DNA of 64,000 nt from Ascarosepion bandense (Eukaryota > Mollusca > Cephalopoda > Sepiida > Sepiidae): the NCBI GenBank assembly GCA_037127315.1, contig JBBBDQ010000347.1, positions 383,501 through 447,500 on the forward strand, in the 5' to 3' direction. Both the position numbers and the translations under genes were made by a program. The notes under the pieces were generated by a model that had not been told where the DNA came from, made no database searches, and saw only the letters and a program-made list of their open reading frames with translations. Shown piece by piece: positions 31,870-42,984 of this stretch; position 1 is the first letter of the stretch, and every line of letters begins with the position of its first letter.

Positions 31870-32545
31870 TGTGCATGGTCTTCAGTAAAAAGGGCAACCC
31901 AATATGCCAACAAATACAGGTAGAGAATACCAGAATCAAGCAGGTACAAAAATTTAAATTCCTCGGAACTGTTATAACAAAAGACGGAAAGTGCGACACA
32001 GAGATCCGAAGGTCAATTTGCATGGCAAAGGAAGCATTCCAGAAGTTGAGTAAAGTATTAAGAAACAGGCAAATTTTGCTAAAAACAAGGAAGAGAGTAC
32101 GGGATTGCTATGTGTTTTCAGTTCTTCAATATGGCAGATAATGCTGGACAATATCATCAAACATGAAAGAAAAACTTGAAGCAACTTAAATGTGGTTCTA
32201 CAGTAGGATGCTGCGAATATCATGGATCAAGCATGTGAGCAATAGTGAGATCCTAGAAATGATGGAAACAAAAAGGAAATTAATACTGAACATCAGGAAG
32301 AGATAGCTGAAGTTCCTGGGACATGTAATGAGGAAGGAAGGCTTGGAGAACCTGATACTAACAGGCCAGATAAAAGGAAAAAGTGACAAGGGAAAACAAC
32401 GAATAACATATTTGAAGGACCTAATCAGGTGATTGGTGGAACGAGGGTTGCATGGTGCAACAGGAGAAGGTGTGCTAAGAGCCGCCACAGATAGAGAGAC
32501 GCTGAAAGCCATGATCGCCTACGTCCTGGAGGGACAGGGCACATA
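31870..32545 (+). pseudogene. LINE (EN-RT type), RT C-terminal part
   Basis: Reads NTRIKQVQKFKFLGTVITKD, GKCDTEIRRSICMAKEAFQK, LRNRQILLKTRKRVRDCYVF, SVLQYGR*CWTISSNMKEKL, MWFYSRMLRISWIKHVSN, LKFLGHVMRKEGLENLILTG and the C-terminus TDRETLKAMIAYVLEG. This is the thumb and C-terminal region of the endonuclease-RT LINEs widespread in molluscs and flatworms. The catalytic palm is missing (5' truncation) and at least four in-frame stops are present. It begins directly after the S2 SINE. Same family as 35410-35880. Confidence 0.8.
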
Positions 32546-32814
32546 GAAGAAGAAGTGTGTCATATGTTTTTCGATACATGATCGCTTAAGCGTGTATACG
32601 TATGACACTTAACTGAAATTATATTTATGTATAAACTTGCGAGATATAAGGGATGTAACGTATATAAATATAAAAGTGGACAGTAATGTCAAAATCAAAG
32701 CCTAACGATTAGGGAACAGACAGACGTTGTTTAGTTTGACCTCAAGATTAACTGCTATATATATATGAGATAGAGAGAGAGATTAAATAAATTACAAATA
32801 TTGTGTCTGCTTAG

Positions 32815-33425
32815 TTTTAAAAATCCGTTTCTACTCTCTGATAATCTCTTGTGTATTATAATTGAAAGATATAACAAATGAGTTGTAACGTTGACAGATG
32901 ATTTTGTTATTCATTTCTCGATATTCACAAGCACTTTCAATCTCCTTCCGATAACATATTCAGGGGTGTGAGCTGTGGTAAAAAAAATAACTGCAAAACT
33001 ATACTACACCAAGAAAACAACAAAAGCAAATTACAGATCCTCGAGGCAAAATTCATAAAGATTTAAATAGCATCAGCTATGAATGCTGTAGTTATGTTGT
33101 AAAATGTTTGTAAAAAGATCAGCTTTTTCATGCTTTAACAAGTACATGACCATGACATTACAACATAAAAAAATCTATTTTAGATAATTTACACGTTCTA
33201 ATGAACGCTAAACAATTTGTGATTCGTTTTATTCAAATATAGATGTCCAATTTGTCAGACATATTTTCTTTTAAAGATGTTCTTAGTATATAAACGTGAA
33301 AGCATAAAGAAAATTGACATCAACCCATGAAGAAAATTTACAGTAATTTTTAGCGACGCAGTTTTGCGGTTAATTTTTTTACGACAAATCATATCGTAAA
33401 ATGAACAACAAAGAAATTTTAATGA
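32815..33425 (-). repeat. Interspersed repeat family B, copy 2
   Basis: It matches 61425-61700 (CAAGAAAACAACAAAAGCAA, AATCCTCGAGGCAA) and 31085-31500 (GAGTTGTAACGTTGACAGAT), with internal rearrangement. The minus-strand CTGAATA...GAAAG segment near 32920-32970 is the decayed counterpart of the hammerhead-like motif in copy 1. Confidence 0.55.
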
Positions 33426-33445
33426 AAATTTGCTGCTTAAATACA

Positions 33446-33463
33446 CACACACACACACACACG
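33446..33463. repeat. (CA)n microsatellite
   Basis: A short run of about ten CA units. Confidence 0.85.
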
Positions 33464-33600
33464 TCCGACTGATGCCATTTCGGTCGGGTTTCAATCCTGG
33501 GTAAAAAAGCAATCGGAGTCTAACCGTACTGATGAACTGTGATACGGCGAAACTGTCTGCAGAGGACAATATTTACGCTCTCACACCCTGATTGAGCACT
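33464..33600 (+). repeat. SINE family S1 copy with hammerhead remnant
   Basis: It contains GACTGATGCCATTTCGGTCG and the B-box region GGGTTTCAATCCTGGGT, then AAAAAAGCAATCGGAGTC and the hammerhead segment. The 5' part of the tRNA-like head is missing, replaced by (CA)n. Confidence 0.65.
33518..33567 (+). ncRNA. Hammerhead ribozyme fold, S1 copy 2 (stem III deleted)
   Basis: CTGATGA (33529-33535) and GAAA (33549-33552) are both exact. Stem II is ACTGT/ACGGC with a terminal A-C mismatch. The five bases that form most of stem III in the other copies are deleted, leaving CTGTC. Stem I CCGTA/TGCAG is partly paired and the distal GTC/GAC is kept. Confidence 0.6.
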
Positions 33601-33730
33601 CTGAAAAAATAGTAGACTTTGATAAACAGTAGCTACTCTGGCATGTACACATCGCTCATTCAGTGAAATGAATTAAAGCACTCTAGCTATTGGGCGCTTA
33701 CAATGATATACGTTAAAAAGTTTGCCTACA

Positions 33731-33892
33731 TCCACCGAACGCCCATAGCCCTGGGGGTAGAGTCGCCGACTGACGCCATTTCGGACGGGTTTCAATCCTG
33801 GGTAAAAAAGCAATCGGAGTCTAAGCGTACTGATGAGCTGTGATACGGCGAAACAGATCTGTCTGCGGATGACAATATATATATATATATAT
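33731..33892 (+). repeat. tRNA-headed SINE, family S1, best head-plus-hammerhead copy
   Basis: The tRNA-like head is GAACGCCCATAGCCCTGGGG (A-box region, from 33737) and, about 40 bases on, GGGTTTCAATCCTGGGT (B box, 33788-33804). A linker AAAAAAGCAATCGGAGTC leads to a complete hammerhead (33818-33873) and a (TA)n tail (33876-33892). It has a Pol III promoter plus a self-cleaving fold and no coding capacity, like the schistosome Sm-alpha type. The partner enzyme for mobilisation is unknown. Confidence 0.7.
33818..33873 (+). ncRNA. Type I hammerhead ribozyme, S1 copy 3 (all core boxes intact)
   Basis: CTGATGA (33830-33836). Stem II GCTGT/ACGGC with loop GAT (33837-33849, one G-U pair). GAAA (33850-33853). 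Stem III is the palindrome CAGATCTG, two to four pairs. GTC triplet at 33861-33863, predicting cleavage after 33863. Stem I GTA/TGC plus C-G, one G-G mismatch relative to copy 1, then an internal loop and GTC/GAC. The internal loop in stem I opposite loop II fits the tertiary contact of natural type I hammerheads. The short stem III suggests activity as dimer or tandem. Confidence 0.75.
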
Positions 33893-33899
33893 GACGTGT

Positions 33900-35170
33900 C
33901 TTGACCGCTCGAGCACGAAGGACTGAGAGTCAAATTAAACCTGAAATGATAAACACTCATGTTCCTGATTTTTCGAAAAAAATTATCTGCATCATTTCCC
34001 ATTATTTCATTAAAACGACTGACATGTATTGTGTTTAAGATTCCTATTTAATTTTCTTGTGTTTTATTTTTGCTTTTTACTATAATTATGTTTCTTTAAA
34101 TATACATGTCTCTAAAGATGTATTTAAAGGAAACCTAAAACCGATTATGTCTCCACCTATCATGTCGTTTCCGAATTCTGCCGCTAAGCTAAATCAAGCA
34201 GCTCACTCACTAAAGACAAGGAAGAGGCAAAATAAATAACAAAGAGGAAAATTATCAAAGTCTTATTTAGTAAGTATGAAAAGTCAGTGGAAGTAAAAAT
34301 AAACTAGGGAAAACTAACAACCGGTAAAGAACGAGGCAAATGATTTATACAGCAAACACCTCAACCATAACCTTTAAGAACAACCGCCTTCAGAACCAAG
34401 TGCCGATGACAGTATATACAATCAATATTTCTTCTTTGTAAACTCTAAGAATGCGGACGATACCGTCAACCTAACTTAACAGCCCCGGAAGAGCAACACT
34501 GTTCCAAGCAACTCCTCTTACTTTTTAAGCGCCTTCTGCACTACGTTAGTTTAGCGCGAAAAAGACATAAAAGTGGAAAGATGATCGGCGTACGCAGAAA
34601 CCCTGGCTCGACAGAGACAGAGATTTCACATAGGGACGATCTGTACGACCTGTTTCTTAGCCTGCAAAGCAGAGCCTCCAGCGTGAAACATTAAGTAGGT
34701 GCGACAGCTGAAAACACCTGACGGACCGACCGTGACAGCGCAAAAGCACTCAACCGCTTCCAGTTCACCGACGTCATAGCGTTGCGGTGGCGATGCATCA
34801 GCCTGATTCACTTACAGAAATCAGATTTGTAACTAGCGGCCTGAAGGTACTGATGCTGAACAGTAGCAAGCGCCTTGGACTGATCCAAATTGATCAATGC
34901 GGGTCCAGCGTATGGGAACATGAGGGTCAGAAAAAGTTTCTCTTGACGAACTTGACGAAAATCTTTAACACTGCATGTAATTGAGTTATGGACCTGTAAT
35001 CATTTTTAATGTCCCCTCACCTTTTTTAACAGCGTGATCTAACTACCCAGTTAAGAAAAATCTCCTGCCGATACAATTTGTTGAACTCAGCTATGCAATA
35101 AACATCTGCAACACACTTAACTACAATTTGTGGAACCAAGTGAACTTCACCCTTAGCCAGCTCACCCTTG
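33900..35170. other. No gene recognised
   Basis: Mixed composition. The GC-richer 34420-34960 segment has short open frames on both strands without motifs. Not matched elsewhere in the window except 35160-35400 (next entry). Confidence 0.4.
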
Positions 35171-35174
35171 CAGT

Positions 35175-35425
35175 CAGCTACTTCAGTCAACGAGAATCCA
35201 TGAAAATCTTTTTACTAGCCATCACACTCTTATAGATAATGTTTATGTTATTTCTTTTATTTCTATGTTTAGTGTTGCTATTAGTTACCTTAGAAAGAAA
35301 GAAAGAAAGAAAGAAAGAAAAAGTCAAATTTGGCGATCTCTGAGATAATTCGTGAAAACCGTTATTGACTAACATTTGTTTAATATTGTTATGTTCTTTA
35401 ATGTAATGAATTACCGTGCACTCTC
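35175..35425 (+). repeat. Interspersed repeat with (GAAA)n
   Basis: 35337-35425 matches, inverted, 37845-37920 (AACGGTTTTCACGAATTATC), and TTCTTTAATGTAATGAATTA recurs at 36131-36150. (GAAA)n lies at 35291-35322. Confidence 0.6.
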
Positions 35426-35880
35426 ATACGGTCATTCTTCTTATTATTATTCTTTTTTGTGCATTGTCCTGTCAGGCGATCATGGCTTTCCATGTCTCCC
35501 TATCAGTGGTGGATTGTAGTACTTTTTCTCCAGTTACAGCACGCCACCCCCGGTTTGTCATACACTTGTTTAGGACATTAAAATATACTAGCTGCTTGTG
35601 CTTGTCCTTGTCTTTCGTTGCCTCTATGTGACCTGTTAGTATCAGGTTCTCCAAGCCCTCTTTCCTCCTTGCATATCCAAGGATCTTTAGCTGTCTTTTG
35701 CTGGTGTTCACTATTAATTTCCTTTTCGTTTCCATTCTTTCTTTAATCTCATCACTGATCACATGCTCGATCCATAATCTCCGCAGCTTCCTTCAGTAGA
35801 ACCACATTTCAGTTGCTTCAAGTTATTGTTTTCATTTTTGATGATATTGCCCAACAATCAGTGCCAATTTTTGCGTAAGT
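35410..35880 (-). pseudogene. LINE (EN-RT type) C-terminal fragment
   Basis: The minus strand gives MWFY*RKLRRLWIEHVISDE, KERMETKRKLIVNTSKRQLK, ILGYARRKEGLENLILTGHI and TDRETWKAMIA, colinear with 31870-32545 and about 60 percent alike in translation. It is truncated shortly before the end of the thumb region. Confidence 0.75.
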
Positions 35881-35970
35881 AAATGCAAAGAATTCGCCTG
35901 GAAATTGAACCTTACAATTTTTCGTTCAGAACCAATATCCATTGTGAACTCAACTCACATTGGCAGAGAC
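35881..35970 (-). repeat. S2-like SINE head fragment
   Basis: The minus strand contains GAGTTCACAATGGATATTGG, a TTGTAAGGTTCAATTTCCAG B-box-like element, then GCGAATTCTTTGCATTTACT, matching the head-body junction of S2 at about 4060-4130. Confidence 0.45.
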
Positions 35971-36170
35971 ACAATTCTAATTGTAATGTCAGGCAAAACT
36001 GCTTCAAATGATCAAGAGTAAAACCCGAAGATAATTTAGGAGTAAAACGTTCTGCTTTATCAGTAGATGTTAACACAGCAAAGTGACTGGAAAAAATGAA
36101 GAATTATTATTATTTAAGACACTATTACAGTTCTTTAATGTAATGAATTACCGTGCTCTCTCATACGATA

Positions 36171-36283
36171 ATTTTTATAACGCCTATTTTAAGTCTAAGC
36201 GGATACTAGAAAATTTTTATAACGCCTATTTTATATTTTTATAACGCCTATTTTAAGTCTAAGCGGATACTAGAAAATTTAGA
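36171..36283. repeat. Partial tandem duplication
   Basis: TTTTTATAACGCCTATTTTA occurs three times, twice followed by AGTCTAAGCGGATACTAGAA. Confidence 0.85.
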
Positions 36284-37505
36284 TGGAAATAATTTCTAGT
36301 TGTGGGTTTTTGTATACAGGTTTATTATCATACACCACAAGAGCGACTAAAAATGGCAGTTTACTTTTTTATTAAGATCATAGGTATTGTTAAGGATAAC
36401 TTTATTTTTCCAAATAGGGTTTTCAGATTATCAATTTCCTTTTCTACATCGAGTACATATATTTTAGTTTAGTAACCTTTTTTAAATATTTACGTTTTCG
36501 AAGAGGAACATGTAGTATTTAGAGAAGCACTGTCCGAGTTGTTTTCACATAGCAACGCCATTAGTCTGAGTGTAAATATTGCCGTTTTGTCGTAAAAATA
36601 CTTTAGTAGAGCCTAGATTGATCTTGCGGCGAACTAACAATTTCTAACGTAGTAAGAAGTCAAGCTTGACCCGATCGCCTTAAAAGCATAGCAGCCCTAT
36701 TTTGACTTCGGACCGATCAACCGTCGACTACTAACGTGGTCTACACACCCGTCACCGGACTAAACATGTAATTCGACAGGTAAAGCAGTCTATGTAACGC
36801 GACTGCAGCAACACCGAACGAACAAATATAATCGACTGGGTATGGCAAAGCCTAACAGCTCACAGTCTATTCCCTGGACCACGGACCGCTAGCAAGACAC
36901 ACCGCTAAACTCAAGCCTACGAGCAGTTTGACAACGCTCAGTCAACAACAGTTTCCCGCCGAAACAAGATATCGTTTGAATTGCAACATAATAAAAGTTG
37001 TCAGATTTTTGCAACATTGTCAATTAACAGCTTTTATTTTTATTTTTATTTTTATTTTTGTTAATCTTACCTTTCCTGTGCCAGTCTGTAGAGCCGGTTA
37101 CCACAGGCAGTTTTGCGAATATATATGCATAAAACACTACTAGCCATAATTATTAGGCTACTCCAATTTTTTAAAAAATTATGTATTTTATACTATTTTT
37201 TTATTGATTACCAAGTGGATAATTCTAAATGAAAATAGAATGATCCTTTTGTTAATACTGCACAATAACATGTGCATCAAATGAACTGTTCTGAAGTCCA
37301 GATTTTGTGCTCTCTTTCCCATGCTAATCTCTTCTTCTGATTGGCTGACCAAAGCAAAGCCTTCTTGGTCGTCTTGTGAAATTTTTCAAAGTGATAATTA
37401 CAAAATAACCATTCTGTTTTCATTTAGAATTGTCCATTTGGCATTAATACAAAAATTAGTATGAAATACATTATTTAAACAAAATGGTGTGGCCTAAGAA
37501 TTATG
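36284..37505. other. No gene recognised
   Basis: 36640-36960 is GC-richer and CG-containing (CTACTAACGTGGTCTACACA and neighbours) and might be an LTR or promoter remnant. No PBS or terminal repeats were seen. (TTTTTA)n at 37035-37060. Confidence 0.35.
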
Positions 37506-37511
37506 GCGGTA

Positions 37512-37514
<3 letters not shown>

Positions 37515-37583
<69 letters not shown>
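37515..37583. repeat. Compound (CA)n(TA)n microsatellite
   Basis: CA units 37515-37562, then TA to 37582. Confidence 0.95.
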
Positions 37584-37595
<12 letters not shown>

Positions 37596-37734
37596 TGGAT
37601 TTTTGTTTAGCAATCTCTCTTTTATGCGTGTTTAATTAAAAAAGACAAACAAGTTATAGTTAATTCTTTCTGTGTTGTTTTTCATATGATTTTATGATTC
37701 TTTTCATTTGAGGACATACATTACATAATAGAGA

Positions 37735-37860
37735 TAATAATTATAATACATACTTTACATTACGCTTTACATTAAATTTACATTACATTACGCTTAAATT
37801 TACATTAAATTTAGATTACATTAATTTACATTACGCTTTACATTAAAGAACTTAACAATA
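37735..37860. repeat. TTTACATTA-rich low-complexity tract
   Basis: Imperfect repeats of TTACATTACGCTTTACATTA over about 125 bases. Confidence 0.8.
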
Positions 37861-38435
37861 TTAAACAAATGTTAGTCAATAACGGTTTTCACGAATTATC
37901 TCAGAGATCACCAAATTTTGATATACATTACATGATAGAGATAATAATTATAATACATAATTTGGACATAATTGTCCAAATGTTTTGTTTATCCGAGGAT
38001 GGATGTTATTTTACGTGTAATAAAATATATGTAGTGTTATATATGTTTGTAGAGTAAAATTTATGTGTCATGTATCGAACACGTAAGCACGTTGTTAACG
38101 TGTTCGTACTTGATATTATAAAGTATTAGGTTTATCCTTTTTCTATCAGTAGTGCTTCCAAAAAACGTTTAGTCATTTCTGTGTGTAGACGATGTCATGA
38201 TATGTGTGTTGTGAACAGTTATGTTATGGATTGTGTTTGGAAGGTGTCCATGAGATAATGTTTAACATATGCAGTCGTGAGTTAACTGAGGAGTGTGTGT
38301 GCGTGTATAAATTTATTTTTTTATTTTTTTACAGTTTTTAGTATGAAAGAATATAATCAAGGAAAAATAATAAATTCAACGTATACTCAAATATGAGTAT
38401 TGGTTAAAAATAACGTGTAAACAAATAAATAAAAA
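37861..38435. other. No gene recognised
   Basis: AT-rich DNA. 37861-37920 is the inverted copy of 35337-35400. Confidence 0.4.
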
Positions 38436-38439
38436 TATG

Positions 38440-39330
38440 CCCGACGACGCTCTTCCTTATTTTGATAAATGATCTCCCAGACGAGATCAAGTGCAAAATA
38501 GGTATCTACGCAGATGACACCACAATTAACTCCCGCATCAGTAAGAAATCCGGCGTGGCGGACAAACATAGTATTGCTGCTGATCTTGAGAGAGATCTAC
38601 ATTCTCTGGTGGATTGGGTAAAGAAGTGGCTTGTAAATTTCAATGCGTCTAAGATCAAGCTGATGTCTGTCAATTATCACAGGCAACCTCTCCTGCCTCC
38701 AATAAGCATAGACCAAGCGAGTCTCCCTGAGAGCAATACACTGGGCCTCCTTGGCCTTATCCTCTCTTCCGATCTCAAGTAGAACCACTACATTGAGTCA
38801 ATATCTAAATCCACTGCTAGGAAGGTTAGGTCACTGTGTCGGGCCAGGATGTTTTTCCCGCCTGAATCCATCCAGCAAATATACAAATCAACCATTCGTC
38901 TGTGCATGGAGTACTGCTGTCATATATTGTCAGGCGCCTCTGCTGTTCATCTCAGTGTTCTTGACAAGCTCCAAAGGAGAATCAGTAAAATGATATGTAC
39001 CGACTTGGCGGTTCAACCCCAGTCACTTCCCCACCGACGGGATATGACTTCCCTTTTCCTATTCTATAAATACTTTCATGGCTTCTGCTCCAAAGAACTT
39101 AAGTCACTTGCGCCTCTGTAACAGGTGTTTACTCATGCAACCAGACTGGCAACTGGGTCTCACCCGTTCACAGTTTGATCAACCAAATGCAGTCGACAAT
39201 TCTACTTTTCTCGCACTTCTTGCTTGTGGAACTCGCTTCCATATTCTTGCTTTTATGACGGCTACAACCTCCAGGAATTTAAATGCAACGTCAATACTCA
39301 TCTCTTAACCACTTGACTCTAGTTCTTTCT
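38440..39330 (+). pseudogene. LINE family L1x, RT palm-to-C-terminus
   Basis: Begins inside the RT at LINDLPDEIKCKIGIYADDT (motif C, YADDT at about 38505). It continues with SLVDWVKKWLVNFNASKIKL, NTLGLLGLILSSDLK, a stop, ISKSTARKVRSLCRARMFFP, QIYKSTIRLCMEYCCHILSG, VLDKLQRRISKMICTDLA and LPHRRDMTSLFLFYKYFHGF. Then a frameshift, then tail residues equivalent to WNSLP...YNLQEFKCNVN (39225-39310). The 3' UTR follows to about 39540 with a decayed TATGTAGCTCCCT. Same family as 14534, 15780, 21636, 43755 and 48335. Confidence 0.85.
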
Positions 39331-39629
39331 ACACCACCCTGTATATCCTTCTCTTTTCCCTCCACCTTTGCAACTGTCATCACACCTTTATTCCCATTCT
39401 TCACTTGCTCCTTTCTAACTTGTTCGTCATTCGCTTCACCCTCTTCATTCTCTATCTAATCTTTTTACTCTTATGTAGCTCCCTAATCTTTTTACTCTTA
39501 TATAGCCCACTGCATATCACTTTGCTAATATATCTAACCCTCTCTATATATATTAGGACTTTGAATAAGTTCTCATTATTTTCCAATGCAGTAGTTTCAA
39601 TGTTAGTTAAAACTCTATGAAAGTATTAA

Positions 39630-39850
39630 AAAACTGACTTTTATAAAAACATATACAAACAAATATACTTTTGTAGAAAAATATACATTTTGAAGGAAAA
39701 ATATTTCCAACACATCTTTGAAGATGAAAAGTACCGGCATTACACTTTTTAACACAAAACTAGAAGACATCTTCAATTTTCCAAAATTAAACAAATCATT
39801 AAAATCTGACTAAATCAACCTTCTCACTTTAACCGAGCATTAACAAATAC
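39630..39850 (+). repeat. Interspersed repeat family C, copy 1
   Basis: It matches 49740-49985: AAACTAGAAGACAT, TCATTAAAATCTGACTAAAT, CAACCTTC and ATACATTTT(C/G)AAGGAAAA. Non-coding. Confidence 0.65.
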
Positions 39851-41025
39851 CTTAAAACACCACCTTTTTGGCGATAAATAACCCACAGAAGATGATATGC
39901 CGTTAAACAAAATTCAAATTTAAATTCTAGTTATGGTTGCTGAATATTAGCGAAACATTTTTCATACTGCGTGTGACTAAAATTATGGTCCTTTTTTAGA
40001 ATGTGATCATGTCATCTCTCTTTAGCCATTGGATAAATTTTAGATCTAGACTTAAAGTTTCTGTTTCAGTGTTAGAGAGTTTGAATTTTGGATGAGATTC
40101 GGATTACCGATCACTTTCCATCAGCTACCGGCGCATAGACTTTTGATTTTCAGTTTTAATTGATTTTGTTGTTGGTATGCGATATTGTCCGTCGCAAACT
40201 TTGGGAATCGGAAATAGAGAGCAAGTTTTTAATATTTAGAATTTTTTTAAGTGTTGCTGTTTGGTTATTGGTGAGTTTTACTTAGTTCTTGAGATTCCCT
40301 GTGCATGTGAGATGGTAGATGTGTATGTGTTTTCGGATAGGTATTTTTTGTACTATGTAGTACTTTTCAAGTTTCTTTTAAACGACCTTTTCAGTAATGC
40401 AATTAAGTAGAAAATTTCTTCGTTTTTGTAGGGAGTAACCGGATAAGGTAAGTGTTTTTAGGGGAAAATATAAAGAACTTTCTTTTTCCTTTAAGTGATT
40501 GCCATATTCAAACAATGTATGTTGAATATATGGACTGAAATTCTACAGCCCCAATTTTCTATCTAAGGAAGAAAGTTAAATTGAGCAAACATTTAAACTT
40601 CTCCAATACACACACCATTTTATTCCCAACAGCTAAAAAACAAGCTGACAAAATTTTAAAAAATAAATTATCAAATAATCCAAAAGTTTAACAAAATTCA
40701 TAATACTGCATTCTAACTCTCTTTCACATTAGATAAAAAGTAAATTACCTATGTAAAACACTACAGACGTTACCACCATTTCCAACATTTTTGGTGATAT
40801 TATCAAAATGAAGAAAACACCAAACACCAATTCAAATGCAAGAATTTATAGAATAAAGTGATTAGAATACAAAATCGTCTACATATGGAGAAACATCACA
40901 AAATCTGAAACTATAGATCCTCGAACACAAAAGAGACTTACATTTGGACAAACGTTCCAACTCTCTTGTATTGCATCTAAATAATGTGGCACAAAAGTTT
41001 GATTTCTCAGTTGCTAGTTTAATTT
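39851..41025. other. AT-rich stretch, no gene recognised
   Basis: No frame above background. The AT-rich 40600-41000 segment may continue family C or F. Confidence 0.4.
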
Positions 41026-41029
41026 TAAA

Positions 41030-41220
41030 AATAACCTCTTAAGAAGGAAGTACTTTAAAAACTTATTAATAGCATTACTACCAACTATAAACTCACGATT
41101 TAAGCATTACATTACTTCTGCATCTTTCTACAAATCTATAATCCATGAATCCAAAATCAGTATAATTAATAATTTGAAGATACTTCTATATATTCATAAC
41201 ATTTTGATATCGTTTTCTGT
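41030..41220 (+). repeat. Repeat family F, copy 1
   Basis: It matches 42340-42530: AGCATTACTAC(C/T)A(A/G)CTATAAAC, TTCTGCATCTT, ACAAATCTATA. The pair flanks the Dong/R4-like insertion. Confidence 0.6.
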
Positions 41221-41283
41221 ATATGCACTACATTCTATTTTACTTCATAATTGATCTAATATAATTGTTTTTCTCCCTATCAT

Positions 41284-41287
41284 TTTC

Positions 41288-41345
<58 letters not shown>
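41284..41345. repeat. (ATT)n microsatellite
   Basis: About 20 ATT units adjoining the 3' end of the minus-strand LINE fragment. Confidence 0.95.
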
Positions 41346-41346
<1 letters not shown>

Positions 41347-42165
41347 CATTTGTCATCATATTTCGATTTCTGCTATTGTCGCACTATCAACCAAATCTGC
41401 TGGAAGACCTAAGGCAGGTCGTGGCGTGTTGATATGGCTCCATTTCATGTTTTTTCTTTCTTCGCCATCACCCCTAGCGTTACATAGACAAAGTTCTCCT
41501 TAGTGTGTGGGCTGTACTTAATAAGACAATTTTTGTATATCTCTTAAGCTGGGGTTTCCAGCAATTCTCTCAATGTGTTTTTTGTTCCATCTTTTATCAT
41601 TCCAAGTGCACCTACTATCACTGGCACGACTCTTGTTTTCAATTTCCACATTTTGTCGATTTCAAATTCCAGGTCTTTATATTTTGACAGTTTTTCAAAT
41701 TCCTTGGTTGCTATGTTACAATCCACTGGACAAGCCATATCAATTAATAGACAAGTTTTCTCTTTCTGGTTTTTAACAATAATGTCTGGCCCATTTGCTT
41801 CAATTTTTCTGTCTGTGTAGATGCTGTAATCCCATAGAGTGGTTACATCTTCTATTTCTGTAACCAGTGCTGGGTGATGTTCATGCCAGTGTTTGTTTAC
41901 AGATTTTCCATAGTGCTTGCACATTGTCCAATGTAACGATGGCCCCACTCATTCATTTGGGGCAAGTACAGAACAGCCTGAGATTAGATGGTCTATTGTT
42001 TCTTGGTGTTTATCACAAAACCTGCATTTTGGATCCATATTATGTATAATATTTGCCTGAAAGTTTCTAGTGACAAGACTTTGGTCTTGCACTGCAAGAA
42101 TAAAGGCTTCGGTCTCAGACTTTAATTCAGATGCACGTAACTATCGATGAGTATTAACTTTATCA
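41346..42165 (-). pseudogene. Dong/R4-like LINE, restriction-like-endonuclease C-terminus
   Basis: The minus strand reads LRASELKSETEAFILAVQDQ, then a CCHC zinc knuckle CRFCDKHQETIDHLISGC (C-x2-C-x8-H-x4-C), LAPNE, a TGA stop, WTMCKHYGKSVNKHW, TTLWDYSIYTDRKIEANGPD, IIVKNQKEKTCLLIDMACPV, EFEKLSKYKDLEFEIDKMW and PVIVGALGMIKDGTKNTL. The PD...D/K arrangement after a CCHC is the C-terminal RLE nuclease of R2/R4/Dong-type LINEs, which cuts the target for reverse transcription. RT is absent (5' truncation). (ATT)n borders both ends. Dong is known to insert in TAA repeats, which suggests the same clade. Confidence 0.75.
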
Positions 42166-42195
42166 AATTATTATTATTATTATTATTATTATTTT
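42166..42195. repeat. (ATT)n microsatellite
   Basis: About nine ATT units on the 5' side of the Dong/R4-like fragment. Confidence 0.9.
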
Positions 42196-42339
42196 CTCCG
42201 ATTTATTATATATTATTATATATCTTTATAAGTTACTTGTATTGCTTAATTGTGATATTGTAATGATATAATATGATACTTTATTTGTTACTATTATAAT
42301 TTTATATCTTTTAATAAATTAATTATCCTAAGCACTAAA

Positions 42340-42530
42340 ATATAACCTTTTAAAGAGGAAGTAGCATTACTACTAGCTATAAACACACGATTAAAACATT
42401 ATATTATTTCTGCATCTTCAACAAATCTATACTAATCCAGTTTATATTTATCAATAGATGTAAATAAATAATTTAATGATGCTTCCATATAATAATCCAT
42501 ATAATTTATAACATTGTAATTATGGTCTCT
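42340..42530 (+). repeat. Repeat family F, copy 2
   Basis: See 41030-41220. About 80 percent alike by eye. Confidence 0.55.
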
Positions 42531-42984
42531 ATAGCCCAATAATCTATATTCTATATAATATAATTATATTTTAATTCATAATATTCTTTATTGTAGTTAT
42601 GTTTCTCTATTATTTCGATGAAAGGTTTTAGCCGAAAATAACTTATTAATTTAAAAATTTATTTTTTTATTTATGAATCAAATGTTTGCTTGATACTTGT
42701 ATGCATTATTTCGGTAGAAACATTAACAGGAAGATATTTCGTTTTACCATTTACAGACCCATAACGTTACCAACTTATAAACACACATATTCATATATTT
42801 AACCACCTATGATTTCCTCATGCATATATCTTTAAAAAAATCTATCGTTTAAATACACTTGACACGTGACTTATTTCACATATATACATTTAAGCAGATA
42901 TGTATACACACATTTAAAATCACTGTCTATTGATTTATTTCACGTGTCCCATACATATGAAAATGCTAACGATTTTCACTACTT

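Noticed and set aside
35291..35322. CRISPR-like or regulatory array at (GAAA)n and other short tandem runs
   Set aside because: Simple tetranucleotide microsatellite without spacers. The window is eukaryotic and no CRISPR array exists.
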